NCBI GenBank assembly: GCA_004173185.1
Contig: SEFZ01000013.1
Span: 1 to 64,000, forward strand
Origin: Sphingomonadales bacterium
Lineage (GTDB): Bacteria > Pseudomonadota > Alphaproteobacteria > Sphingomonadales > Sphingomonadaceae
Direction of reading: 5' to 3'
DNA length: 64,000 nt
The position numbers and the translations under genes were made by a program. Of the stretch, positions 28,681 through 36,817 are shown one piece after another (the first letter of the stretch is position 1; the number at the start of each line of letters is the position of its first letter). The notes beneath the pieces are model-generated. The model did not search any database. It was given only the letters and a program-made list of their open reading frames with translations, and was not told where the DNA came from.

Positions 28681-30383
28681 GCGGCGAACGCCTCGGCATC
28701 GACTGCGTACAGGACGTCAGCCTTTGCCATGGCGGCAGCCTTGAGCCCCAGCGCTTCGGGCACGATCTGCTCGACATAGAAGCGCGCCGCGGCCTGCTTC
28801 ATCTTGAGGAACGCTGGATCGCCTTCGCTGCGCGCTGCGATCCGCCCGCTTTGCTCCATCAACCAGCCGCACACTGCGGTGGAGAGCATCGTCAGGAACG
28901 GATAGCTCGCCGCGAGGCGATCGTCGGTCTCTGACGCCAGCAGATTGCGGCCGACTTGCTCGCAGGTGTCGATCAGGTTCAGCAGTGCGGTATTTTCGGC
29001 ATCGCCGCGCATTTCGGCGAGCAGGCCAAACAGCGTTCCGCCATTGTCCATGCTCAGCTTGCGGCCAACCAGATCGGCGGCCTGAATGCCATTGGTGCCT
29101 TCGTAGATCGGGAAGATGCGCGCGTCGCGGAAGTGCTGGGCGGCGCCGGTCTCCTCGATATAGCCCATGCCGCCATGGACCTGGATGCCGAGCGAGGCGA
29201 CTTCGTTGCCGATATCGGTGCCATGCGCCTTGGCCAGCGGGGTGAGCAGTTCGAGCCGGGCCTTGGCAGCAGCATCGCCGGCATTGGCGCGGTCGAGTTG
29301 TCCGAACGCGAGATAGACCAATGCGCGCGCCGCCTGGGTCTGCGCCTTCATGCGCAGCAGCATGCGGCGAACATCGGGATGCTCGATGATCGCAACGGAC
29401 TCGCGGCTGGGCGCACCGGCACGGGCCGACTGGATGCGATCGCGGGCATAGGCCACCGCGCGCTGGGTCGCGCGCTCGGAGACTTCGACGCCCTGCAGGC
29501 CGACGTTCAGCCGCGCATTGTTCATCATCGTGAACATCGCGACGATGCCGCCCAACTCGTTGCCGATCAGCTCACCGATGCAATCGTCGTGATCGCCGAA
29601 GCTGAGCACACAGGTGGGCGAGGCATGGATGCCCATCTTGTGCTCGATCGAGACAGTGCGGACATCGTTGAAGTCACCGGGCGTGCCGTCTTCGTTGAGG
29701 CGGTATTTGGGGACGAGGAAGAGCGAGATGCCCTTGGTGCCCGCGGGCGCGCCGGGGGTGCGGGCGAGGACGAGGTGGACGATATTATCCGCCATGTCGT
29801 GATCGCCGAAGCTGATGAAGATCTTGGTGCCCTTGATCAGGAACGTGCCGTCGCCGCGCGGCGTGGCGGTCGAGCGCAATGCGCCGACGTCCGAGCCTGC
29901 CTGTGGCTCGGTCAGGTTCATCGTGCCCGTCCATTCGCCGGTGGCGAGCTTGGGGAGGTAGGCGTCCTGCTGCGCCGGGGTGCCGTGATGGACGAGCGAC
30001 TCGATTGCGCCGACGGTGAGCATCGGGGCGAGCGCGAAGCCGATGTTCGCGGTGCCGAGCGTTTCGATCACTGCGGTGGCGAGGCTGACCGGCAGGCCCT
30101 GTCCGCCATGCGAAGTGGGCGAGCCGATCGTGCCCCAGCCATTCTCGACATAGGCCTTATACGCCTCGATGAACCCGGCGGGCATGACCACGCCCTTTTC
30201 GGTCCATTTGGCGCCCACTTCGTCGCCTGCGCGCTCGAGCGGTGCCCATTCGCCCGCAGCGAACTGGCCGACCCCTTCGAGCACCGCATCGACCAAGTCC
30301 GGCGTGGCCTCTTCGGAGAGCTCGCCGAGGCGAACGATATGATCGAGCACGAAGCGCTGGTCGGCGGTGGCGGGGGTGAACAT
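28677..30383 (-). CDS. Acyl-CoA dehydrogenase (DmdC/AidB-like large form)
   Basis: 568 aa from ATG 30383 with AGGACAGG upstream. Acyl-CoA dehydrogenase domains in order: N-terminal helices, the FAD/substrate sheet TMNLTEPQAGSDVGALRST and IFISFGDHDM, then the helical C-domain with AIIEHPDVRRMLLRMKAQTQ and QVHGGMGYIEETGAAQHFRDARIFPIYEGTNGI (split over loops). A further C-terminal about 130-residue extension marks the large DmdC/FadE-like type. Substrate unknown; 3-methylmercaptopropionyl-CoA is only one possibility. Head-to-head with tsaC. Confidence 0.92.
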   Translation of the reverse strand: MFTPATADQRFVLDHIVRLGELSEEATPDLVDAVLEGVGQFAAGEWAPLERAGDEVGAKWTEKGVVMPAGFIEAYKAYVENGWGTIGSPTSHGGQGLPVSLATAVIETLGTANIGFALAPMLTVGAIESLVHHGTPAQQDAYLPKLATGEWTGTMNLTEPQAGSDVGALRSTATPRGDGTFLIKGTKIFISFGDHDMADNIVHLVLARTPGAPAGTKGISLFLVPKYRLNEDGTPGDFNDVRTVSIEHKMGIHASPTCVLSFGDHDDCIGELIGNELGGIVAMFTMMNNARLNVGLQGVEVSERATQRAVAYARDRIQSARAGAPSRESVAIIEHPDVRRMLLRMKAQTQAARALVYLAFGQLDRANAGDAAAKARLELLTPLAKAHGTDIGNEVASLGIQVHGGMGYIEETGAAQHFRDARIFPIYEGTNGIQAADLVGRKLSMDNGGTLFGLLAEMRGDAENTALLNLIDTCEQVGRNLLASETDDRLAASYPFLTMLSTAVCGWLMEQSGRIAARSEGDPAFLKMKQAAARFYVEQIVPEALGLKAAAMAKADVLYAVDAEAFAA

Positions 30384-30424
30384 CCTGTCCTCACTTGTCG
30401 GCTTGTTGTTCGCGCTATAGCGCC

Positions 30425-31345
30425 ATGGGCGTGAGCGCAAACCCCATCATATTACGCTACGACTCGGCGGCGATCGCCGAGGCTGTGCGGGTGATCGCCG
30501 AGGGCGGTTGCGTCGCCGTGCCCACCGAGACGGTCTATGGCCTTGCCGCCGACGCCACCGATTCGCGCGCAGTAGCGGGGATTTATGCCGCAAAAGGCCG
30601 GCCGAGCTTCAACCCGCTGATCGTGCATGTGGAGGACCTGGCTGCCGCCGAGCGCATCGCGGTGTTCGACGATGCGGCGCGCGATCTGGCCGAGAGGTTC
30701 TGGCCGGGGCCGCTGACGTTGGTGCTGCGGGTGCGCGCCGACAGCGGGATCGCTTCGCTGGTGACGGCGGGGCTGGATACCGTCGCGCTGCGGGTGCCGA
30801 GGCACCGGGCGATGCAGGCGTTGCTGGCCGCGTGCGGCGTGCCGCTGGCCGCGCCGTCCGCCAACGCGAGCGGGGGCATCAGCCCGACGCGCGCGGCGCA
30901 TGTCGCGATGAGCCTTGAGGGGCGCATCCCGCTGGTGATCGACGACGGCGCGACCGCAGCGGGGCTGGAATCGACCATCGTGATGGACGGGCGGATATTG
31001 CGGCCCGGACCGCTCACCGCAGAGCAATTGGGATTGCGTGCTGCGGATGCGCCGTCTGCGATCAACGCGCCGGGCCAGCTCGACAGCCATTATGCGCCGT
31101 CGAAACCGCTGCGGCTCAACGCGACCGACAGCGACGGGGAGTGGCTGATCGGCTTTGGCGAGGTTCTCGGCGACGATAGCCTTTCGTTAGCGGGCGACCT
31201 CACCGAGGCCGCCGCTAACCTGTTTGACGCGCTCCACCGCGCCGACGCTGCGGAGGATGGCGCCATCGCCGTGGCGCCGATCCCCGAGATCGGCATCGGC
31301 GTGGCGATCAACGATCGCCTGCGCCGAGCCGCGCATCCCCGGTAG
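30425..31345 (+). CDS. tsaC: L-threonylcarbamoyladenylate synthase (Sua5 type)
   Basis: 306 aa from ATG 30425. YrdC/SUA5 domain: GGCVAVPTETVYGLAADATD, YAAKGRPSFNPLIVHV, FWPGPLTLVL, RVPRHRAMQALL, PSANASGGISPTRAAHV, and the linker RPGPLTAEQLG followed by GQLDSHYAPSKPLRL. The additional about 100-residue C-terminal Sua5 domain (ending PEIGIGVAINDRLRRAA) distinguishes it from short TsaC. It makes threonylcarbamoyl-AMP for t6A37 tRNA modification, an essential function. Confidence 0.95.
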   Translation: MGVSANPIILRYDSAAIAEAVRVIAEGGCVAVPTETVYGLAADATDSRAVAGIYAAKGRPSFNPLIVHVEDLAAAERIAVFDDAARDLAERFWPGPLTLVLRVRADSGIASLVTAGLDTVALRVPRHRAMQALLAACGVPLAAPSANASGGISPTRAAHVAMSLEGRIPLVIDDGATAAGLESTIVMDGRILRPGPLTAEQLGLRAADAPSAINAPGQLDSHYAPSKPLRLNATDSDGEWLIGFGEVLGDDSLSLAGDLTEAAANLFDALHRADAAEDGAIAVAPIPEIGIGVAINDRLRRAAHPR

Positions 31346-31354
31346 TTTGAGCGA

Positions 31355-31900
31355 CTAAGCGGTCTCGCCAGCTTTGGCGCGCGCGGCGAAGCTCTTGCGG
31401 AGCTTGCGCAATTTGGGCGGGATCACGGCGAGGCAATAAGGGTTACGCTGCCCTTCGCCCGACCAATATTCCTGATGATATTCCTCGGCGGGCCACCATT
31501 GGCCGAGCGTCTCGACGCTGGTGACGATGGGAGCGGGCCAATCGGGGCGGGCGCGCTCCAGTGCGTCGGCGGCTTCGCGCTCCTGCTCGAGCGAATGCGG
31601 GAAGATTGCCGAGCGATATTGCGTGCCAATGTCGTTGCCCTGGCGGTTAAGCTGGGTCGGATCATGGGTGGCGAGGAAGATGTCGAGGATCTCGCCATAG
31701 CTGATCTGATCGGTATCGAAGCTCACCCGGATCGCCTCGGCATGGCCCGTGGTGCCGGAGCAGACCTGCTTATAGGTCGGGTTTTCGACTGCGCCGCCGA
31801 TATACCCACTCTCGACGCCGCTCACGCCGATCACGTCGTTGAACACCGCTTCGGTGCACCAGAAGCATCCGCCTGCCAGCGTCGCAGTTTCGATCGTCAT
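31355..31900 (-). CDS. msrA: Peptide methionine sulfoxide reductase A
   Basis: 181 aa from ATG 31900, preceded by AAGGAG. Catalytic GCFWC at residues about 10-14 and VIGVSGVESGYIGG, then QVCSGTTGHAEAIRV and the YHQEYW motif near the end. Reduces the S-form of methionine sulfoxide. No signal peptide, so cytoplasmic. No msrB alongside. Confidence 0.96.
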   Translation of the reverse strand: MTIETATLAGGCFWCTEAVFNDVIGVSGVESGYIGGAVENPTYKQVCSGTTGHAEAIRVSFDTDQISYGEILDIFLATHDPTQLNRQGNDIGTQYRSAIFPHSLEQEREAADALERARPDWPAPIVTSVETLGQWWPAEEYHQEYWSGEGQRNPYCLAVIPPKLRKLRKSFAARAKAGETA

Positions 31901-31953
31901 TTGCGCAACTCCTTGCTTACCTCCGTAAGATAGGATTGAGCGCAGGAACGACA

Positions 31954-32961
31954 ATGCGAGGGCCTGCGATGCGCGACTTTACGGTGATGGTGACGGGCGG
32001 CGCAGGCTATATCGGCAGCCATGCCGTGCTGGCGCTGCTCGATGCAGGCTGGAAAGTGGTGGTCGTCGACAATCTGGTCACCGGGTTTGACTGGGCGGTC
32101 GACACGCGCGCCAGCCTGGTGGTTGGCAATATCGAGGACGATGCCACGATCCGCGCCACGATCCGCGAGCATAAGGTGGGCGCGATCATGCATTTTGCGG
32201 GATCGGTGGTGGTGCCGGAAAGCGTGACCGACCCGCTCAAATATTACCGCAACAACACCGTCGCCAGCCGCGCGCTGATCGAAAGCGCCGTGGCCGAGGG
32301 GGTGAAGCATTTCATCTTCTCCTCGACGGCTGCGACCTATGGCATTCCCGAAGTCGTGCCGGTGCGCGAGGATTGCCCGCAAATCCCGATCAATCCCTAT
32401 GGCATGTCCAAGCTGATGACCGAGATCATGCTCAAGGACGTCGCGGCGGCGCACCCGATCAATTATTGCGCGCTGCGTTATTTCAACGTGGCGGGGGCCG
32501 ATCCGCAGGGTCGCTCCGGGCAATCGACCGCGGGCGCGACGCATCTGATCAAGGTTGCGGTGGAAGCCGCTACCGGCAAGCGCGAGAGCGTTGGTGTGTT
32601 CGGCACCGATTTCGCGACGCCGGACGGCACGGGCGTTCGCGACTATATCCACGTCACCGATCTGGCGGCGGCGCATGTCGATGCGCTCGATCTGCTGATC
32701 GCCGATCCGACAAGCAATCACACGATGAATGCGGGCTATGGCCGGGGCTTCTCGGTGCTCGAAGTGCTCGACGCCGTCGATCGCGTCACCAACATGACGA
32801 TCAACCGCGTGCTGGAAGGACGCCGTGCGGGCGATCCCGATATGCTGATCTCCGACAATTCGGCGATCCTCGCGGCTTTGCCGTGGCGGCCGAAGAATGA
32901 CGATCTCGACCAGATCGTGCGCGATGCGCTGGCGTGGGAGCGCAAGCTGGCCGAGCGCTGA
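31954..32961 (+). CDS. galE: UDP-glucose 4-epimerase
   Basis: 335 aa from ATG 31954 (AGGA at eight bases); ATG 31969 with GAGGG upstream is equally possible and gives the more usual length. Extended SDR: VTGGAGYIGSHAVLALL for NAD, SSTAATYGIPEVVPV for the catalytic Ser/Thr, NPYGMSKLMTE for Tyr-x-x-x-Lys, and YFNVAGADPQGRSGQST typical of GalE. Interconverts UDP-glucose and UDP-galactose for exopolysaccharide and glycosphingolipid sugars. Confidence 0.93.
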   Translation: MRGPAMRDFTVMVTGGAGYIGSHAVLALLDAGWKVVVVDNLVTGFDWAVDTRASLVVGNIEDDATIRATIREHKVGAIMHFAGSVVVPESVTDPLKYYRNNTVASRALIESAVAEGVKHFIFSSTAATYGIPEVVPVREDCPQIPINPYGMSKLMTEIMLKDVAAAHPINYCALRYFNVAGADPQGRSGQSTAGATHLIKVAVEAATGKRESVGVFGTDFATPDGTGVRDYIHVTDLAAAHVDALDLLIADPTSNHTMNAGYGRGFSVLEVLDAVDRVTNMTINRVLEGRRAGDPDMLISDNSAILAALPWRPKNDDLDQIVRDALAWERKLAER

Positions 32962-33008
32962 AAGTCGCGAATGTTCCCTAATGTTCGCACTGACCAAGGC
33001 GCTTTAAA

Positions 33009-33134
33009 ATGGCGATTTCAAAGAGCGGAACGGCAGTGCCGACCCGCTCAGCCAAGCAGGCGAAATCCTATTTTGCAACCCTTTGGCAGGCGCGGGATGC
33101 GCGGGGGCGCATTCAGCTCTCGCGCTCGTCCTGA
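33009..33134 (+). CDS. Possible 41-residue basic small protein
   Basis: ATG at 33009 with AAGG nine bases upstream; encodes MAISKSGTAVPTRSAKQAKS, then YFATLWQARDARGRIQLSRSS. Its end overlaps the convergent PAP2 gene by 22 bases. Two AATGTTC copies with a ten-base period precede it (32970-32986), which could be an operator. Composition looks protein-like (aromatic FATLWQ core, amphipathic), but there is no family match I know. Confidence 0.3.
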   Translation: MAISKSGTAVPTRSAKQAKSYFATLWQARDARGRIQLSRSS

Positions 33135-33835
33135 GCGGCATTTGCCGCAAGCAGCCGCAGCTCGATCCACCACCACAGCATCGCCCAGCTGCCGCCGAAC
33201 ACCCAGCCGGCGACCACGTCGCTCGGCCAATGCACGCCGATATAGACGCGGCTGATCCCGATTGCGCCCGTGAGCAATAGCGCGACGCCGAGCACGAAGC
33301 CGCGCATGCGGCGATCGGGCATCACCGGGAAGAGCAGGGTTGCGAGCGTCAGATAGACGATCGCGCTGTTGGCGGCATGGCCGCTGGGGAAGCTGTGCGA
33401 GACTTCGACCATGAGCCGATCGATCAGGTCTGGCCGCGCGCGGCTGACCAATGCCTTGATGACTGTCACCACCAAAGAGCCGAGAATGGTCGCGGTCAGC
33501 ACCAATGCGACGCTGCGCATGCGCTGTTTGAGGGCAAGGAAGATCGCCGTGGCGGCGACGACGAAAGTGAGCACGGTCGCGCTGCCGAGCGCAGTGACAT
33601 CGCGCATCGCGGAGGGCAGCCAGGATGGGCCGATGGGGGTGTCGGATTGGCCGGGTACGCGCATCGCCAGCATGATCGCGCGATCGAGGCTGGCGCCATC
33701 GCCCTCCACCAGTTCGTGGCCGAGCCAGAGGATCAGGAGCAGGAGGGCTGCGCAGGCCGAAGCGGCGAGGATGGGCCAGGGGATGCGGCTCGATACCGAG
33801 CGCTCGGGGCCGGTGATGATGGTGGGTTCATCCAT
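33113..33835 (-). CDS. PAP2-family membrane phosphatase
   Basis: 240 aa from ATG 33835 (MDEPTIITGPERS). Five to six membrane segments. The three PAP2 motifs are present in order: KALVSRARP (K-x6-R-P), SFPSGHAANS (P-S-G-H), and SRVYIGVHWPSDVVAG (S-R-x5-H-x3-D). Active site faces the periplasm; acts on lipid phosphates such as undecaprenyl pyrophosphate or phosphatidate. Substrate not resolvable by sequence. Confidence 0.93.
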   Translation of the reverse strand: MDEPTIITGPERSVSSRIPWPILAASACAALLLLILWLGHELVEGDGASLDRAIMLAMRVPGQSDTPIGPSWLPSAMRDVTALGSATVLTFVVAATAIFLALKQRMRSVALVLTATILGSLVVTVIKALVSRARPDLIDRLMVEVSHSFPSGHAANSAIVYLTLATLLFPVMPDRRMRGFVLGVALLLTGAIGISRVYIGVHWPSDVVAGWVFGGSWAMLWWWIELRLLAANAAQDERES

Positions 33836-33887
33836 GCCGGCAATGGTGGCGTGGGTTTTGGGTGAGGGCAACCCTCTCCCAATAGTC

Positions 33888-33918
33888 GTCATCCCGGCGG
33901 ATCAAGTCCGGGATGACG
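33888..33918. repeat. Hairpin repeat GTCATCCCGG / CCGGGATGAC
   Basis: Inverted repeat with arms GTCATCCCGG and CCGGGATGAC around a loop, between the PAP2 start and the 3' end of the TonB receptor gene. Another copy of the dispersed family at 8862 and 10632. Could end transcription of the receptor operon; no T-tract. Confidence 0.7.
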
Positions 33919-33930
33919 ACGAGATGGGGT

Positions 33931-36105
33931 TCAGATCTGGATCCGCGCGGTCACCCGGATGTCGCGGCCGGCGAGCGGGGCGAAATCCTTGAGCACGCTG
34001 GTGTGGCGGCGGGCTTCGACGTCGAAGATGTTGTTCGCCGACAGGATCAGGCTGGTCGCGCTGCCGGTGAAAGGCTTCCAGCTGATCGAGGCGTTGACCA
34101 GTGTGAAGTCGCTGGTCGGCGTCTCATAGGCCGCGATGCGGTCTTGCTTGAAGACATGCTCGACTTCGACCCGGCCCGTCAGCCGCGCCGATTGCGCTTC
34201 GATTCCACCGAGCACGCGCAGCGGCGGGATGCGCGGAGCGGGGCCTGCGCTGGTGATTTCGGCATGAACGTAATCGGCGACCACATCGGTGTTGATATCG
34301 AACGTGCCGAGCTTGGCGACGCGGAGCGATGCCTCACCTTCGATCCCGTAATAGCGGGCATCGGCCTGGGCATATTGGAACACCGGCAAATGATCGATCT
34401 CGGCACCGGTCTGATAGTCGTAAATATAGTTGTCGAACCAGTTGTGATAGGCGGCGACCGCGAAGGAATAGCCGTCGCCATTGCCCTTCAGCGACGCTTC
34501 CAGCCCCCAGCTCTTTTCCTTTCGGAAGCCGGGATTGCCGATCTCATAGGCCTGGGTCCCTGCATGCGGACCGTTGGCAAACAGCTCTTCGGCGGAAGGC
34601 GCACGTTCGGTGCGTGAACCGTTCAGGCCGAAGCGGATGCCGGGCGCCAGCGGATAGGATGCGCCGACCGAGAAGGAGAAGGCATCGAAGCTGCGCGCGA
34701 TATCGGGATTGCCGAGATCGGCATCGGCATGGGCGCTGACGTCGGCGCGCTCATACCGGGCACCGGCCTCTGCCTTGATCGCGCCGAGATCGAAGGACTG
34801 CAGCGTGAACAGGCCGAATTGCTGGGTGTTGCTCTTGGGCAGGAACTTCTCTTCGCCTTCCACCCGGAAGTCGCGCAGGAAGAACTGGCCGCCGATCGCA
34901 CCGCGCCAGCCGCCGCGATCCGCCTGGACCAGCTCCACCCGGCCTTCCCAGCCCTGATTGTAGAAGCTGGTGCCGATCGCGCCATCGGGCTCAATCTCAT
35001 CATGCCGGTAATCGGCGGCTGCGGCACGGACGCGGATGCGCTCGATGAACCCACCGGTCTCAACTTCGCCGCGCATATCAAAGCGGGTCTGCTTTACATT
35101 GAGCCGGACGTCTTCGTGATCGTGCCCGCCGCCGGCGCCGCCATGATCGTGGATTTCGAAGCGCGAGGGTACGCCATACAGGCTTTCATAGCGGCTGACC
35201 GCGAAGCCGATCGAGCCGCCGTCGCGAATCACCGAGAGGCCGCCAGCGGCATCCCAGGTGCGCACCGCGCTGTTGGGCAAGCGGCCGCGCACGCTGGCTT
35301 CCTTGGCGAGATCGGGATCATTGTCCTCGATCGCATGCTCGAGCGCATGTTCGCGGACATCGCGCGAATAGAGATAGCCGCCGGTGCGCAGATCACCGGT
35401 CTTGAGATAGCTGCCATCGGCATGGGCAACGATGCCGTGGCCAAGCGGCACATCGAGATGACCGGCGACCGAACGCTGTTCGGCGGCGCTGCCATAGCTG
35501 CCGAGTACATCGAGATGGATCGCTTCGGTGGGGATGCGGCGCGGGATGCGGCTGTCGATCACATTGACCACGCCGCCAATCGCCGACGAGCCGAACAGCA
35601 AGGCGGCCGGGCCGCGCAGCACTTCGATACGATCGGCGTTGAGCGGGTTGATCGCGGCGGCATGATCGGCGGAAGTGTTCGACACGTCGATGCTGCCGAT
35701 GCCGTCGGTCAGGATGCGGATGCGCTCACCCTGAAAGCCGCGCAGTACCGGGCGCGAGACTGCGGGGCCGAACGAACTGGCCGAGACGCCGGGGAGCGAG
35801 GCGAGGGTGTCACCGATTGTGGGCTTGAGCTGACGGTTGAGATCGTCACCCGAAAGCACCGAGGTTCCCGACAGGACATCGACCTGATTGCGGGCATAAG
35901 GCGCGGTGACGATGATCTCGGCACCGGAGGTCTCGTGGCCGTGATCCTGATCTTGATCCTGTGCGGGGGTATCATTGGTATTGGCGGCGGGGGTGGCGGG
36001 GATGGCTTTGGACGCGACCGGTGTGGGATCGGGATCGGCGGCGCGGGCGGCGGCAGGCAAAGCAAGCGCGGCAGTGGCCGCGCCGAGGAACAGGGCGAAA
36101 CGCAT
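33931..36105 (-). CDS. TonB-dependent receptor, ZnuD-like (putative zinc uptake)
   Basis: 724 aa. Signal peptide to about residue 22. Plug domain with AEIIVTAPYARNQVDVLSGT, TLASLPGVSASSFG, RPVLRGFQGERIRILTDGIG and the LRGPAALLFGSSAIGGVVNV signature. Then a 22-strand barrel ending with the aromatic-rich terminus AGRDIRVTARIQI. His/Asp-rich metal-binding stretches flank the plug (DQDQDHGHE) and sit in an extracellular loop (HDHGGAGGGHDHEDVRLN), the hallmark of ZnuD zinc receptors. Upstream on the same strand is a small Cys/His protein and a Zur-like box, which fits zinc-starvation control. Copper cannot be excluded. Confidence 0.88.
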   Translation of the reverse strand: MRFALFLGAATAALALPAAARAADPDPTPVASKAIPATPAANTNDTPAQDQDQDHGHETSGAEIIVTAPYARNQVDVLSGTSVLSGDDLNRQLKPTIGDTLASLPGVSASSFGPAVSRPVLRGFQGERIRILTDGIGSIDVSNTSADHAAAINPLNADRIEVLRGPAALLFGSSAIGGVVNVIDSRIPRRIPTEAIHLDVLGSYGSAAEQRSVAGHLDVPLGHGIVAHADGSYLKTGDLRTGGYLYSRDVREHALEHAIEDNDPDLAKEASVRGRLPNSAVRTWDAAGGLSVIRDGGSIGFAVSRYESLYGVPSRFEIHDHGGAGGGHDHEDVRLNVKQTRFDMRGEVETGGFIERIRVRAAAADYRHDEIEPDGAIGTSFYNQGWEGRVELVQADRGGWRGAIGGQFFLRDFRVEGEEKFLPKSNTQQFGLFTLQSFDLGAIKAEAGARYERADVSAHADADLGNPDIARSFDAFSFSVGASYPLAPGIRFGLNGSRTERAPSAEELFANGPHAGTQAYEIGNPGFRKEKSWGLEASLKGNGDGYSFAVAAYHNWFDNYIYDYQTGAEIDHLPVFQYAQADARYYGIEGEASLRVAKLGTFDINTDVVADYVHAEITSAGPAPRIPPLRVLGGIEAQSARLTGRVEVEHVFKQDRIAAYETPTSDFTLVNASISWKPFTGSATSLILSANNIFDVEARRHTSVLKDFAPLAGRDIRVTARIQI

Positions 36106-36198
36106 AGGAATACTCCAGAAAACCTAGTCAGGGGGACTGATCGGCAACGCGAAGGACGCATGCGGGCGCAGAGGCGCCGGCAGTGCAGTCAGGGTTGC

Positions 36199-36639
36199 TC
36201 AGGCTTGGAGGGGTTGTGGAGGCGCTCGGCTCTGCCAGCCATGCGATACCGGCTGGATGTGCGCCGGGATGGCGGCGCGCAGGTCCGCCACGGGAGCTGC
36301 CATCAATACCGGCGGGGTAACCGCCACCGGCGTGGGCAACAACATGCTGCCCGCATGGCTGAGTTCGCGGCAGATCGGGCAGGAGTCGGGCAGTTCGAGC
36401 GGCGTATCGCGATCCGCGATGGCCGCGACATCGACCACCACGGTGGCACCGACAAACGCGGTTTGCCCTTCGGGATGGCGATGCGTCTGTGCGACGAAAC
36501 CCTGCCAGCACAAAGCCAGCATCATCGCGAGCAGCATTGCCTGCCACGCGACGGCAACGCGGTTCCCAAGGACGCGCGTCATCACGGCGCGGCTATTGCC
36601 CCGCTGGATGCGCTTGTCCTGAAGTCGCCGTGCCTTCAT
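36199..36639 (-). CDS. Small membrane-anchored Cys/His protein (DUF2946-like), metal-linked
   Basis: 146 aa from ATG 36639 (GGA upstream); ATG 36582 would remove a basic leader. A hydrophobic helix VAVAWQAMLLAMMLALCWQG acts as signal or anchor, followed by QTHRHPEG and a CPIC motif (PDSCPICRELSHAGSMLLP), then a Pro-rich tail. The CPIC-with-His layout resembles the DUF2946 proteins seen next to metal TonB receptors. It lies 93 bases upstream of the ZnuD-like gene on the same strand. Likely periplasmic metal handling; not proven. Confidence 0.65.
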   Translation of the reverse strand: MKARRLQDKRIQRGNSRAVMTRVLGNRVAVAWQAMLLAMMLALCWQGFVAQTHRHPEGQTAFVGATVVVDVAAIADRDTPLELPDSCPICRELSHAGSMLLPTPVAVTPPVLMAAPVADLRAAIPAHIQPVSHGWQSRAPPQPLQA

Positions 36640-36676
36640 TGATTCCGGAATGCTTTCTGCTGCAATTGCGAGCAAT

Positions 36677-36696
36677 CGATATGTTGCATCGTATCA
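36677..36696. promoter_or_regulatory. Zur-like palindromic box
   Basis: On the operon strand it reads TGATACGATGCAACATATCG, an imperfect palindrome (GATA-C/T-G half paired with CATATC). It lies 38 bases upstream of the DUF2946-like start codon. AT-rich palindromes of this size with ATGTTA-type half-sites are recognised by the zinc repressor Zur. The match is by eye to a recalled consensus. Confidence 0.45.
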
Positions 36697-36741
36697 TAAC
36701 GCAAGCCGCATTGCCCTGGCGTCCTGGTCTTCGGGGCGGCT

Positions 36742-36817
36742 TGGTGGGCTCGATGGGATTCGAACCCATGACCTACAGATTAAAAGTCCGTTGCTCTACC
36801 GACTGAGCTACGAGCCC
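36742..36817 (-). tRNA. tRNA-Lys (anticodon TTT)
   Basis: 76 bases including encoded CCA. Acceptor stem GGGCTCG pairs with CGAGCCC; D arm with AGCTCAGTCGGTAGAGC; anticodon loop CTTTTAA gives anticodon TTT (Lys); T arm with GGTTCGAATCC. The 5' 38 bases overlap the 3' end of the folK reading frame on the same strand. Confidence 0.97.

Noticed and set aside
32970..32986. LexA box (GTTC-N7-GTTC) upstream of the 41-residue frame
   Set aside because: The two GTTC units are separated by six bases, not seven, so it does not fit the alphaproteobacterial SOS box.
34729..36642. A 637-codon frame on the plus strand opposite the TonB receptor gene
   Set aside because: Composition is antisense-like (Ala/Arg/Asp/Gly bias, no domain). 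The minus-strand frame has a signal peptide, plug and barrel motifs. GC-rich third positions keep the opposite frame open.
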